DNA of 64,000 nt, from assembly GCF_003583365.1 (NCBI RefSeq), contig NZ_QXED01000005.1:186001-250000 (forward strand), in the 5' to 3' direction. This document shows, in pieces, positions 27,819-36,799 of this stretch. A program made the translations under genes and the position numbers. The notes beneath the pieces were generated by a model, which was not told where the DNA came from, searched no databases, and saw only the letters and a program-made list of their open reading frames with translations. Position 1 is the stretch's first letter. Each line of letters begins with the position of its first letter. Source of the stretch: Fibrisoma montanum. GTDB taxonomy: Bacteria; Bacteroidota; Bacteroidia; Cytophagales; Spirosomataceae.

Positions 27819-27844
27819 TTTAATAGTATTCTTCTGTTTTGTAG

Positions 27845-27869
27845 AAAGCCCGGCATTGACCGGGCTTTT
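27845..27869 (+). terminator. terminator of the GapN-like gene
   Basis: The 9-bp stem 27845-27853 / 27860-27868 ends in T4, 26 nt beyond the stop codon. Confidence 0.85.
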
Positions 27870-28333
27870 GGTTTATCACTCCGTTACTGAATGTGTAATG
27901 CCAATTGTGTAGAAGCGAAGGTTCACACAGTTCTTAAGTTTTCCTATGTACTCGAGCAGCTTAAAATTCTCACCCAGCAAATAACCTATACGTGCTGGTA
28001 ATGATCAAGGGTGAAAAAATAACTGACCACAACTTTGTTAATCTATAAAATAAGTAAAGTTTACGTTGGCCAATACATTAAAAATCTACAAAAAGCATAA
28101 AACCAAAGCACATTGTTATAACGTATATATGCCTGATTAGTAGAGTAATACAGCCTGTTGTTAAATTTCTTAATTGTGTTTTTATTATATTAATACTGCA
28201 ATATTTTCAAATATTGCAAGCAATTACTATGCCTTTTTAAAAATTTTGAATAAATAAATATTTTTTATCAAAATTTGGCAAAATGAAAATGATTGGTATA
28301 CATTAGCGCCAGTAAACAAACTCTTGTTTTTTT
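27870..28333. other. AT-rich intergenic region before the small T9SS protein
   Basis: About 460 bp with no plausible gene, strongly AT-rich from about 28020 onward. A weak promoter candidate is TTTG (28274-28277), 21 nt, TACATTAG (28299-28306; one mismatch to TAnnTTTG), 28 nt before the ATG. Confidence 0.4.
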
Positions 28334-28906
28334 ATGAAAAACTTAAACACGGTGTTGCTGAGTGGCATTCTGCTACTTTCATCGTCAGTTGGGTGGGCAA
28401 AGGCGGAAGAGCCCTGTAGCGACCGTCTGCGGCTGACGCAACGGGTGAATCAGGGAGAAGTCAGGCAGTCGCAGGCGATCGAAAGCCTGGTGGCTTCCAA
28501 CGTGGTGGCCAGTTCGGCCAAAGCCGAGTATCAGGCTGGGCGCTCTGTAACGTTACTGCCGGGATTTACAGCTGAGCATGGCTCGCGTTTCGAGGCACAG
28601 GTTAAGGATTGTTCGTGCGATCAGGCACTGCTTTCCGCTGAGAGCCGGTCAATTCTGGCGGCTTATCCCAATCCGTTCATTGAGGCTACCGTTATTAAGT
28701 ATCGGCTGGCTGAGGCCTCGCCCGTAACGTTAAGCCTGCTGAATGCTCAGGGCCAGACCGTTGAGGTACTGCTTAGCAGTGATTTTCAGGAAGCTGGAGC
28801 GCACGAATTCACGTACAAGAACGCATCATTACCAGCGAGTGTCTATCTTTATTCACTCCGCACAACCCAGGGAATAGTCACCAAGCGTTTGGTGAAAAAT
28901 CGGTAG
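28334..28906 (+). CDS. secreted coathanger-stack protein with T9SS sorting domain
   Basis: 190 residues. Signal peptide (MKNLNTVLLSGILLLSSSVGWA), then a short beta domain VVASSAKAEYQAGRSVTLLPGFTAEHGSRFEAQV, matching the so-called 3-coathanger stack seen in many T9SS cargo proteins (V-x-SG-x-Y-x-AG-x-S-I-x-L-LPGF-x-A-x-xGS-x-F). It ends with a type A sorting domain AAYPNPFIEATVIKYRL...SVYLYSLRTTQG. Export across the outer membrane by T9SS is therefore expected. It lies 62 bp upstream of adhesin paralogue 2, same strand, suggesting joint expression. Its role is unknown. Confidence 0.88.
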   Translation: MKNLNTVLLSGILLLSSSVGWAKAEEPCSDRLRLTQRVNQGEVRQSQAIESLVASNVVASSAKAEYQAGRSVTLLPGFTAEHGSRFEAQVKDCSCDQALLSAESRSILAAYPNPFIEATVIKYRLAEASPVTLSLLNAQGQTVEVLLSSDFQEAGAHEFTYKNASLPASVYLYSLRTTQGIVTKRLVKNR

Positions 28907-28968
28907 TACATTCCTGAAGCACTCATCTCTTCAACTCACAACGTTTGTTTTTAAACCTTCTTTAAACT

Positions 28969-30384
28969 ATGAAACGTAATCATTTACTCTTCGGAACCGC
29001 TTTAATGGTATCACTGTCTTCCGGTTCTGCCTTTGCTCAATTATTAAGTAACTATGCTCCGGCAGCCGTTGGTGTTCCTAGCCTGACTGGTGGCGAGCGC
29101 AATACACTGGTAAAACTTGGTCTTCCCGTTAACCTGTTAGGACAACTTTTAATTTCAGGGGATGACAATACCTACACTGGTTTTAGTGCTGGAGAAAACC
29201 TCACCTCGGGTAATAACAATACATTCTATGGCTCACGGGCGGGTCAGAACGTGTCGAGTGGTGATGAGAATACATTCATCGGTGCGTTGACGGGCCTGAA
29301 CAGCACGGGACGGGCTAATACCTTGCTCGGTTATGCCGCCGGAAACAGTATGACGACCGCCAACTTCAATACTTTTATTGGTGATCAGGCAGGTCGTGCT
29401 ACTACCACTGGCGGTAGTAATTTTATGATGGGAACGAATGCGGGCCAGAACAACGTAACTGGGCAGGCTAACTTCTTCCTGGGTGATAACACAGGGGGGG
29501 GGAACACGGGCGGTAGCTTCAACGTATATCTGGGTCAGAACGCTGGTAACGGCACTAATGTAAACGGTGATAACAACACTGCGATCGGTTTTGAAACAGG
29601 CCGTGCCAACGCGGCTGGTATCAATAATACCTTCGTTGGTTTCCGGGCTGATGCCGGAGCTGCCGGTTTACAAAATGCAACGGCCATTGGTAACAACGCC
29701 CGGGTCAATATCTCTAACGCCGTGGTATTAGGCAATGGCGCAAACGTAGGTATCGGTAACTCAGCTCCCTCGGCTCGTCTGCACGTAACAACGGGCGTAG
29801 CCAATCAGTCAGGGCTGCGTCTGGAAAACCTGACCAGTGCTTCACCGGCCAGCGCTTCCAACCAGACCAAGTTCCTGACCGTCGATGCATCAGGTAATGT
29901 TATTTTAGGATCTCCTGCGAGCAGTGGTCGCGAAGCTGCTACGGAAGCTTTCTGGCAGAAGAATGACGCCGGCCTGCTTCAGGCGCCTAACGCAGATGCG
30001 GTGGTAATTGGTAAAAACCTGAAGAGCACACCGGCTGGCTATCGGCTGTTTGTGGCTGATGGTATCCTGACCGAGAAAGTGAAAGTGGCCGTCAAGAACT
30101 CATCCGACTGGTCGGACTACGTGTTCGCGGATGATTACAAACTACGTTCGCTGGAGTCAGTAGAGGCATTCGTGAAAGCCAACAAGCACCTGCCGGGCGT
30201 TCCCTCGGCGGAGCAGGTGGTCAGCGAAGGCGTAGACATGGCCAAGATGGACGCCAAACTCCTGGAGAAGATCGAGGAACTGACGCTGTATATGATTCAG
30301 CTGAAAAAGGACAGCGACCGTCGGATTAACCAACTGGAAAAAGAAAACCAGGAGCTGAAGCAACTCATCAAAGAACGTCGCTAA
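28969..30384 (+). CDS. repeat adhesin/tail-fibre-like surface protein (paralogue 2)
   Basis: 471 residues with a signal peptide (MKRNHLLFGTALMVSL...AFAQ). Residues ~60-280 carry about a dozen degenerate 15-residue repeats (NNNTFYGSRAGQNVSSG; NFMMGTNAGQNNVTG), shorter than in paralogue 1. The C-terminal domain (GYRLFVADGILTEKVKVAVK...VEAFVKANKHLPGVPSAEQVVSEGVDMAKMDAK) and coiled coil are nearly the same as in paralogue 1, at DNA level too. As in that protein, a trimeric fibre with a conserved tail is inferred. It may be co-transcribed with the T9SS coathanger gene; a terminator follows. Confidence 0.86.
   Translation: MKRNHLLFGTALMVSLSSGSAFAQLLSNYAPAAVGVPSLTGGERNTLVKLGLPVNLLGQLLISGDDNTYTGFSAGENLTSGNNNTFYGSRAGQNVSSGDENTFIGALTGLNSTGRANTLLGYAAGNSMTTANFNTFIGDQAGRATTTGGSNFMMGTNAGQNNVTGQANFFLGDNTGGGNTGGSFNVYLGQNAGNGTNVNGDNNTAIGFETGRANAAGINNTFVGFRADAGAAGLQNATAIGNNARVNISNAVVLGNGANVGIGNSAPSARLHVTTGVANQSGLRLENLTSASPASASNQTKFLTVDASGNVILGSPASSGREAATEAFWQKNDAGLLQAPNADAVVIGKNLKSTPAGYRLFVADGILTEKVKVAVKNSSDWSDYVFADDYKLRSLESVEAFVKANKHLPGVPSAEQVVSEGVDMAKMDAKLLEKIEELTLYMIQLKKDSDRRINQLEKENQELKQLIKERR
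30064..30134 (+). repeat. 71-bp inverted repeat, copy B (in adhesin paralogue 2)
   Basis: Reverse complement of 24270-24340, identical over 71 bp. Similarity continues at lower identity to about 30306. Confidence 0.85.
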
Positions 30385-30407
30385 AAGCCGAACTAAAATA
30401 CGCTTTC

Positions 30408-30443
30408 AAACGACCGGGTAGTTGTCCCGGTCGTTTGTTTTTT
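30408..30443 (+). terminator. terminator of adhesin paralogue 2
   Basis: The perfect 11-bp stem 30408-30418 / 30426-30436 is followed by T-rich sequence. It covers the first codons of the longest open frame of the ABC ATPase, arguing for a later start there. Confidence 0.85.
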
Positions 30444-30475
30444 GGTTATTGCTACGAAATCAATGTGCGCTCAAC

Positions 30476-31465
30476 TTGCTCGAAGCCGATAAACTTACCC
30501 GATCGTTTGATGAAGTGGCTGCTGTCCGGAACGTATCATTTCGGCTGGAGCCGGGTCAGATTATGGCGCTCGTGGGGGCCAGTGGGTCCGGCAAAAGTAC
30601 ACTATTGAGCCTGCTGGCGGGACTGACGGATGCCGACGCCGGTGAGGTTCGACTTAACCATGAACGGGTGCCCGGTCCTTCGGAAGTGCTTGTGCCGGGT
30701 CATCCGGCGATCCGGTTGGTTCACCAGGAATACCAGCTTATGCCCAACGTATCGGTTCGTCAGAACATCGCGTATGCCGTCCGGTATTACGAACCGGCGT
30801 ACCGCGATTTTCGGGTCAACGAACTGCTGAAACGGTGCCACCTGACCGACGTGCAGGATCGCTTGCCACGGCAGATTTCCGGTGGCGAAAAGCAACGGAC
30901 GGCCATTGCTCGGGCGGTAGCCGATAAACCAGCGGTACTGCTTCTGGACGAGCCTTTTAGCCACCTCGATTTGCCGAATCGGCAAATCGTGAGGGATATG
31001 GTGTTTGCCCTCGTCCGACAGGAGCAGACAGCCTGCCTGTTCGTTACCCACGATGCAACCGATGCGCTTTCTATTGCCGGCTCCCTGGGTATTTTACGGC
31101 ATGGCCGACTCATTCAACTGGATTCACCAATTGCGGTCTATCGACGGCCTGTTACCGCCTATGCTGCCCGGATGACGGGTACTGTCAACGTAATTCGCGC
31201 CAAACACCTGCCTGCCCTCGGGGTATCGTCAACCAAACCGGCTGATGCCCTTTGCCTGATCCGTCCCGAATCGGTTCGGCTGGCTGAAACCGGGGTTATG
31301 GCTACCATTCGGGCGGTTTTTTTCAAAGGAGTCCATTACGAGGTCGAAGCGGAAGTCTCGCGCTACGTATGCCTCCGAACGCTAACTACGCAGGATGGTT
31401 TACAACCCGGACAGGTCATACACCTGGAACTTGACCCATCGGCCATTTGGTGGGTAAACGAGTAA
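30476..31465 (+). CDS. ABC transporter ATP-binding protein (PotA/FbpC-like, TOBE tail)
   Basis: All ABC motifs are present: Walker A GASGSGKST, Q-loop HQEYQLMP, signature ISGGEKQR, Walker B AVLLLDEPF, H-loop VTHDAT. The C-terminal ~100 residues (YAARMTGTVNVIRA...CLIRPESVRL) form a TOBE-type domain as in importers of iron, polyamines or sulfate. Start choice: the frame is open from 30422 but that lies in the upstream terminator, the only ATG (30463) is out of frame, so the TTG at 30476 (LLEADKLTR) is preferred; TTG 30449 is the alternative. No permease or binding protein is adjacent, so its partner is unknown. Confidence 0.85.
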   Translation: MLEADKLTRSFDEVAAVRNVSFRLEPGQIMALVGASGSGKSTLLSLLAGLTDADAGEVRLNHERVPGPSEVLVPGHPAIRLVHQEYQLMPNVSVRQNIAYAVRYYEPAYRDFRVNELLKRCHLTDVQDRLPRQISGGEKQRTAIARAVADKPAVLLLDEPFSHLDLPNRQIVRDMVFALVRQEQTACLFVTHDATDALSIAGSLGILRHGRLIQLDSPIAVYRRPVTAYAARMTGTVNVIRAKHLPALGVSSTKPADALCLIRPESVRLAETGVMATIRAVFFKGVHYEVEAEVSRYVCLRTLTTQDGLQPGQVIHLELDPSAIWWVNE

Positions 31466-31519
31466 ACGACTAACCTTCCGGCTGCTTTGCGGTTTATACA
31501 GTAAGCAATCTGAAACGTT

Positions 31520-31732
31520 ATGGAAAAGAAACAAAGCGCCGGACAGGAATATCACGGCAAGGAAGAATCAAAAGGAAACAATGGGTTTTTGGTCAGTGAA
31601 AAAACCGAAAACGTAAGCATCGATGCCGACAAAGTGGATGCAGAAGATCACTCAGTCGGATCCATCAACGGGTCGGAGGTAGACGATTACCTCGGCAAGA
31701 CCAAGAAAGAAGGAGCGGATAAAGAAGAATAG
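31520..31732 (+). CDS. small charged hypothetical protein
   Basis: 70 residues (MEKKQSAGQEYHGKEESKG...), very rich in Lys, Glu, Asp, Ser and Gly, with no hydrophobic core, signal or motif; probably disordered. ATG start, 54 nt after the ABC ATPase stop on the same strand. The stop codon abuts the purine-rich hairpin, and the last residues (KKEGADKEE) share its purine bias. Function unknown. It could be a stress-type small protein. Confidence 0.5.
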   Translation: MEKKQSAGQEYHGKEESKGNNGFLVSEKTENVSIDADKVDAEDHSVGSINGSEVDDYLGKTKKEGADKEE

Positions 31733-31745
31733 GAGAAAAGGAGGA

Positions 31746-31832
31746 GAGGGAGAAAAGGAAGAGGGGGATGAAAGGAAGAAGGAAGTGTTGTTCCCTCTTT
31801 TCCCTTTCATCCCCCTCCTCCTTTTCTTCCTT
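31746..31832. repeat. second homopurine/homopyrimidine hairpin
   Basis: The core arms 31752-31775 and 31803-31826 pair over 24 bp with one G-T position; pairing extends outward to 31746/31832 and, with small bulges, inward. The left arm is nearly all A/G, the right arm all C/T. It lies between the stop of the 70-residue gene (31732) and the convergent MoxR stop (31834). It resembles the element at 16674-16767 in composition, position and the shared run AGGAGAAAAGG. Confidence 0.8.
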
Positions 31833-31833
31833 C

Positions 31834-32796
31834 TTATAACAACCGTTTGATGAGTTGATCGACCGAGATTCCTTCTGCTTCAGCCTTGAAGTTACGCACC
31901 ACCCGGTGACGCAGGATCGGCATGGCAACTGCCCGCACATCTTCAATGTCGGGTGAGTATTTGCCGTTCAGCAGGGCATTGCATTTGGCGGCCAGAATCA
32001 GGGCCTGCGATGCCCGCGGCCCGGCACCCCATTCCAGATACTGGTTTGCATCATTCGCTGCCAGTTCGGTGTTAGGCCGGGTTTTGTGAACCAGCTTGAC
32101 GGCATATTCCACTACGTTGTCAACGACCGGTACTCGCCGGACCAGTTGCTGAAAATCCCGGATTTCTTCGCCGGTAATGACGCGCTGCACCTGATGCCGA
32201 TGGTCAGAAGTGGTGCTTTTGACAATATCCAGCTCCGACTGATACGACGGATAGTCTAGGTAAATATTAAACATGAACCGGTCCAGCTGGGCTTCCGGCA
32301 GCGGATACGTACCTTCCTGTTCGATCGGGTTCTGCGTAGCGAGTACGAAAAACGGACGACCAAGCGAATACTTTTGTCCCGCGATGGTCACGGCGTATTC
32401 CTGCATCGCTTCCAGCAAAGCCGACTGTGTTTTGGGGGGCGTCCGGTTGATTTCATCGGCCAGGATGATGTTGGCAAACACCGGCCCTTTGATGAATTTG
32501 AAATTACGTTCCTGGTCGAGGGTTTCGGAGCCCAGAATGTCCGACGGCATCAGGTCGGGCGTGAACTGGATCCGGTTGAAATCCAGATCCAGGGCTCCGG
32601 CAATGGTCTGAATCAGCAGTGTTTTGGCCAGCCCCGGCACACCAACCAGCAGACAGTGCCCCTGGCAGAAAATGGCCGTCAGCAACAAACGCACGGTGTC
32701 GTCCTGCCCAATGACTACTTTGGAGATTTCGTTTTTGAGTTTTTTATACGATTCTGTTAAGGCTTCGGCAGCCGCGACATCCGATGAGTAGGTCAC
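31834..32796 (-). CDS. MoxR-family AAA+ ATPase
   Basis: 320 residues. Walker A GVPGLAKTLL, Walker B ILADEINRTPPKTQSALLEAMQE and sensor 1 VLATQNPIEQEGTYPLPEAQLDRF are the classic MoxR signature. The C-terminal lid includes the GAGPRASQALILAAK segment. MoxR ATPases act as chaperones that insert cofactors or assemble complexes, usually with DUF58 and von Willebrand A proteins; none is next to it here. On the same strand as the two upstream peptidyl-prolyl isomerases, 94 bp downstream of the second. Confidence 0.95.
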   Translation of the reverse strand: MTYSSDVAAAEALTESYKKLKNEISKVVIGQDDTVRLLLTAIFCQGHCLLVGVPGLAKTLLIQTIAGALDLDFNRIQFTPDLMPSDILGSETLDQERNFKFIKGPVFANIILADEINRTPPKTQSALLEAMQEYAVTIAGQKYSLGRPFFVLATQNPIEQEGTYPLPEAQLDRFMFNIYLDYPSYQSELDIVKSTTSDHRHQVQRVITGEEIRDFQQLVRRVPVVDNVVEYAVKLVHKTRPNTELAANDANQYLEWGAGPRASQALILAAKCNALLNGKYSPDIEDVRAVAMPILRHRVVRNFKAEAEGISVDQLIKRLL

Positions 32797-32890
32797 AAAT
32801 AAAACGTTTAAAGGTTTACGGTTTTAAAAATAGGATTTCCGGTCTCAGTTTCACAAATAAAGCGGAAACCGACGAATCAATACCGGAAAA

Positions 32891-34267
32891 CTATTCACCG
32901 CCCCCGCCGGTGCCGGCTGCACTAGCCTGCGAGGTGCCAAAAATCCGGCAACCCTGGTATTCGGGATCAACGGTAATGTACACGTCACCCACCGATTTAC
33001 GGAACCAGTCGTCGATGGCGCGGTTCTTTTTGTTGGTCAGGACGATATTCTGAAGCTTTTCAAAGTCAAGCTTAAAGTCGGCCGTGTGGGGTTGTACTTT
33101 GCTTTTGAAGTACAGAATACGTACCGCACTTTTCCCGTCTTCGGTCCGGTAGGGTAGCGGAGCCGAAACGCTGCCTACCGTCATGGTATCGAGCAGCGTG
33201 AACAGCGAGTACTCCATAGAGCCATCCATCGCCAGACGGCTACTGCCTGACTGCGGATCGCGGAGGAGCCCACCCGCATCGGCCGATGTTTTGTCTTCCG
33301 AAAAATCACGGGCGGCCTTTTCAAACTTGACGGAATCCACCTTGATCAACGTCCGCAGGCTGTCGAGAAAATGAGTTGGTTCGCTGGTATCCAACCGGTT
33401 GTAATCGGGCCGTAGCAGGATGTGCCGGGCATGGTATTCAGCACCGCGGGTGTCCAGCAACTGGATCAGGTGCAGACCAAACTCCGATTCAACCACGTCC
33501 GACATTTCGTTGGGTTTGAGTTTCAAAGCGGCTCCTTCGAAAGGCGCCACCATCATACCCCGTTTGGCGTAGCCCAGGTCACCGCCGTTCTGGGCAGAGC
33601 CCACGTCTTCGGAAAATTCTTTAGCCAGCGCGGCAAAGTCCTCACCCGCCTGAACCCGCTTTTTGATGTCGAGCAACCGCTGTCGAAGGGCGTCTTTCTG
33701 TTCCTTAGTCGGCTTGGCGTAACGCACAATCTGCCCCACTTCCACTTCGGCGGGCATGTAGGGCAGGCTGTCTTTCGGAATGGCGTCAAAGAACTTACGA
33801 ACCTCGCGAGGGGTCACCTTCATGTCGTCCGTAATTTTCTGTTGCATTTTCTGCACCACTTTCTGATCTTTCACCTGCTGCCGCAGTTCGCTCTTGAGCA
33901 TCTCAAGGCTCTTACCGTAGGCTTCCACAATGTTCTTCTCGGAGCCGAACTGCTGGATCATGTACGACATCCGGGCGTCAAGTTCGCTGTCCACCAGTTT
34001 GTCGTCTACCACAACCGAATCAATATCGGCTTTGGCCAGCATCATTTTGTTGATGACCAGGCTTTCGAGCAACTGACATTTTTGCGGGGGCGTCTGGTTC
34101 TGGCCGACGTATGACTGGTAAGCCTCTTCGAGGTCAGACTTAAGGACGTAGTAGTTATCGACCTTCGCCACGATTTTATTAAGGCTGATACCGCCCTGAC
34201 CCAGCACTGGCCCGGCGAGTAACCAAACAAACGAGGCAACAAGGCCCTGTATGAGCAATCGTTTCAT
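32891..34267 (-). CDS. SurA-like periplasmic peptidyl-prolyl isomerase
   Basis: 458 residues with a signal peptide (MKRLLIQGLVASFVWLLAG...). An N-terminal SurA-type helical chaperone domain (ISLNKIVAKVDNYYVLKSDLEEAY...DYMIQQFG) is followed by two parvulin-type regions: a well-kept one (EVEVGQIVRYAK...AGEDFAALAKEFSED...NGGDLGYAKRGMMVAPFE...VVESEFGLHLIQLLD) and a more degenerate second (YHARHILLRPDYNRL). SurA helps outer-membrane proteins fold. It lies 66 bp downstream of the second isomerase gene; together they form an envelope-folding pair. Confidence 0.93.
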   Translation of the reverse strand: MKRLLIQGLVASFVWLLAGPVLGQGGISLNKIVAKVDNYYVLKSDLEEAYQSYVGQNQTPPQKCQLLESLVINKMMLAKADIDSVVVDDKLVDSELDARMSYMIQQFGSEKNIVEAYGKSLEMLKSELRQQVKDQKVVQKMQQKITDDMKVTPREVRKFFDAIPKDSLPYMPAEVEVGQIVRYAKPTKEQKDALRQRLLDIKKRVQAGEDFAALAKEFSEDVGSAQNGGDLGYAKRGMMVAPFEGAALKLKPNEMSDVVESEFGLHLIQLLDTRGAEYHARHILLRPDYNRLDTSEPTHFLDSLRTLIKVDSVKFEKAARDFSEDKTSADAGGLLRDPQSGSSRLAMDGSMEYSLFTLLDTMTVGSVSAPLPYRTEDGKSAVRILYFKSKVQPHTADFKLDFEKLQNIVLTNKKNRAIDDWFRKSVGDVYITVDPEYQGCRIFGTSQASAAGTGGGGE

Positions 34268-34333
34268 GTTTTAAAGATAAGCATTGAACGTCAAACGTTC
34301 TGATTTTTAAGATTTTTTAAGGCCTTCCGTCTC

Positions 34334-36673
34334 TTATTTAGCCAGCTTCCGGATTTCGTCTTCGTTAATTCGGGCTGGATATTTCTGCCGCAGCTGAGCC
34401 AGCCATTGCTGTTCGAGTATGGACTGGTAATCATTGATGACGGCTCCCCGGGCTTCGTCAAATGTTTTGGCACGGGCCGGCTCAATGCGCGTGATCGTCA
34501 CGGCTACCGATTTCCCGTTGCGCCTGAGGGTCGTGGTGCCCACCTTCCAGTCCATACCGTCGAGGTACGGGTTGGCTCCGTCGGCAAACGTCCCTTCGGT
34601 TATCGAGACAGCTTCTTCGGTTGCCTGGGGCTGCCGGCTGTTGATAACCCGGGCAATATCAGCTTTTGAGGACGTCAGGTACTGGAACGTCACCCGGCGC
34701 TGAGCAGCCGCGTCTTTGATACCCGGACGCATACCCTGGTAATCTTTCTCCGTGATGCGGGTCAGCGAGATGCCGTTCTGCTGGAGGTAGTTCACAACCG
34801 CCCGGATCCGGCCGGCCGATACCGAGTCTCGTTCGGTGGCGTCGTGCGAGCCACTCACTTCGACAATGTAGTTTGGATTACGTACCATCGCTACCAGAAC
34901 GTCGAACAGACTTTCGCGTTGCTGGCTGGTCAGGCCCGTTCGGTTCTTGTCGAAGGTCAAGTCCGCAGCCGACCGCCGGAGTTGATACGGGGGGCGACCC
35001 GTGAGCATCTCCTGGGTCTGTTTCAGCAGATCGTCGTTCTGGGCTACGATCACCGTAGCCACGGCCCGCTCCGGAAACTGGTATTTGGCTTTGTTCTGTT
35101 CAAAATACTGGCGCTGGCCCGTTGAGTCGGCCATGGAACGTTCCCACACATTCTGTTCCATCACCTGCGACAGCAGAACGCCGTCGCGGATTTCGTTCAG
35201 CAGCGCGCGAAACTCCGGATACTTTTTTTCCAGATTGGCCTCTTCGACAGCCATCAGCTGGTCGCCGACAAACCGATCGAGCAGCCGGCGCATTGCTACG
35301 GCCGGTACGCCTACCACAGGGGCGTCGACGGTCGTCCGGGTATCCCGGCGGGCGGGTTGCTGCCGTTGCCGTACGTAGGCGAAAAAGTCGTTGACCGTAT
35401 AAACCCGATCGGCTACGGTAACCAGGGGTTTGCCCTGAAGCGTCGGGTCCAGTGGTTCCGTGTAGCGCCATTGACCGCGAAGCAGGCTGCTGTCGGCTTT
35501 GGTCAGGGTCGCGTCGATAACCGGCTTGTTTTCCCGGATGGCGTAGTCGTTTTTCAGCTTCTGTACGGTAGCCTGCCGGAGTACTTCCGCCCGGGTATCC
35601 GTAGTAACGCGCTGGCGAAGGGCCGGGGCGAGTTCCGCGTACGGTTCGATGCTCCGCCGTTCGACCAGCTTGATGATGTGCCAGCCATAGTTGGTCCGAA
35701 CCGGTTTTGAATAGCTGCCGGGCGTTGTGAGCGCAAAGGCGGCTTCCTCAAACGCTGGTACCTGCCGGCCGGTTTCGAAGAAGGGCAGGAGCCCGCCGTT
35801 CGATTTGGACGTTACGTCGTCGGACACCTCCCGACAAACGGTTTCGAATGATTCCCCCTGCTGCAGGCGGTTGTAGGCCGCGTCGATACGTTCCTGAGCC
35901 GCCCGCTGCCCGGCTTCGTCGGCGCTGGGGCTCAGCCGAATCAGAATGTGCGCCACCCGTACTTTACCCCGGCTTGGACGGCGGTCGTTGACTTTAATAA
36001 GGTGATAGCCAAAACGCGTCCGAACGGGTGCCGACACGCTACCTACGGGGGTTGCGTAGGCCACTGTTTCGAACGGGTACACTACCGAAAAGGCCGTAAA
36101 ATAGCCCAGGCCGCCACCGGTCGGCGCTGTGCTTGGATCTTTGGAGTACTCCCGGGCCAGTTTGGCAAAATCTTCACCGGCCACCGCCCGGGTACGTAAC
36201 GACTGAACCGCCTGGTAGGCCGCCAGGGTATCGGCCGGGGCCGCGTCTTCCACCACGGGAATCAGGATATGAGAGGCATTAACTTCTTCCTGCATCCGTT
36301 CGTAGGCTTCCGTAGCCAGTTGTTCAACCAGAACTTTATCGGTCAGGTACGACTGCGAGAGCTGCTTACGGTACGTCTGCATTTCTTCGCGGAAAGCCTC
36401 GGTCGTGTCGCGGCCTTCGGCTTCGGCCGCCAGCACCTTCAGTTTCAGGTTGGTGTATAGATCAAGGTAACTCTTGACGTCGGTGCGCTGGGCTGAATCA
36501 GCCGAAAGCTGGTTCTTGGTAAACGACTGAAAAAAATCGTCCGTGGTGAAGGATTTGTTGCCCAGGGTAAGAATAACCGGCTGCGGAGGAGCTTGTTGTT
36601 GAACAACCGGTGCGGACGTTTTGCAGGCCGTTAGAAACGCAGCCAGCAGGAGACCGCCAGTAAGTTGACGCAT
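34334..36673 (-). CDS. PpiC-type isomerase lipoprotein with embedded OmpA-like domain
   Basis: 779 residues from the ATG at 36673 (MRQLTGGLLLAAFLTACKT, lipobox LTAC); the longer ORF adds 19 non-signal residues. Two parvulin domains follow each other (NASHILIPVVED...GEDFAKLAREYSKD...GLGYFTAFSVVYPFE; and RVAHILIRLSPSADE...NGGLLPFFETGRQVPAFEE...YGWHIIKLVERR). Further on, FDVLVAMVRNPNYIVEVSGSHDATERDSVSAGRIRAVVNYLQQNGIS...ITEKDYQGMRPG has the layout of an OmpA C-terminal, peptidoglycan-binding-like domain. A last region of ~100 residues resembles SurA tails. A lipid-anchored folding factor is inferred. Confidence 0.88.
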   Translation of the reverse strand: MRQLTGGLLLAAFLTACKTSAPVVQQQAPPQPVILTLGNKSFTTDDFFQSFTKNQLSADSAQRTDVKSYLDLYTNLKLKVLAAEAEGRDTTEAFREEMQTYRKQLSQSYLTDKVLVEQLATEAYERMQEEVNASHILIPVVEDAAPADTLAAYQAVQSLRTRAVAGEDFAKLAREYSKDPSTAPTGGGLGYFTAFSVVYPFETVAYATPVGSVSAPVRTRFGYHLIKVNDRRPSRGKVRVAHILIRLSPSADEAGQRAAQERIDAAYNRLQQGESFETVCREVSDDVTSKSNGGLLPFFETGRQVPAFEEAAFALTTPGSYSKPVRTNYGWHIIKLVERRSIEPYAELAPALRQRVTTDTRAEVLRQATVQKLKNDYAIRENKPVIDATLTKADSSLLRGQWRYTEPLDPTLQGKPLVTVADRVYTVNDFFAYVRQRQQPARRDTRTTVDAPVVGVPAVAMRRLLDRFVGDQLMAVEEANLEKKYPEFRALLNEIRDGVLLSQVMEQNVWERSMADSTGQRQYFEQNKAKYQFPERAVATVIVAQNDDLLKQTQEMLTGRPPYQLRRSAADLTFDKNRTGLTSQQRESLFDVLVAMVRNPNYIVEVSGSHDATERDSVSAGRIRAVVNYLQQNGISLTRITEKDYQGMRPGIKDAAAQRRVTFQYLTSSKADIARVINSRQPQATEEAVSITEGTFADGANPYLDGMDWKVGTTTLRRNGKSVAVTITRIEPARAKTFDEARGAVINDYQSILEQQWLAQLRQKYPARINEDEIRKLAK

Positions 36674-36799
36674 ACGATACGGAAAGTGGTTGGTATTACG
36701 ATCAGGTACGTTATAAACACGGATACCCATAAAAACATTCGTTTGCAGTGGCAGAGTGTACTCAATCTACTGCGGTTAAAGAACGATTCAGTTGGGGGC

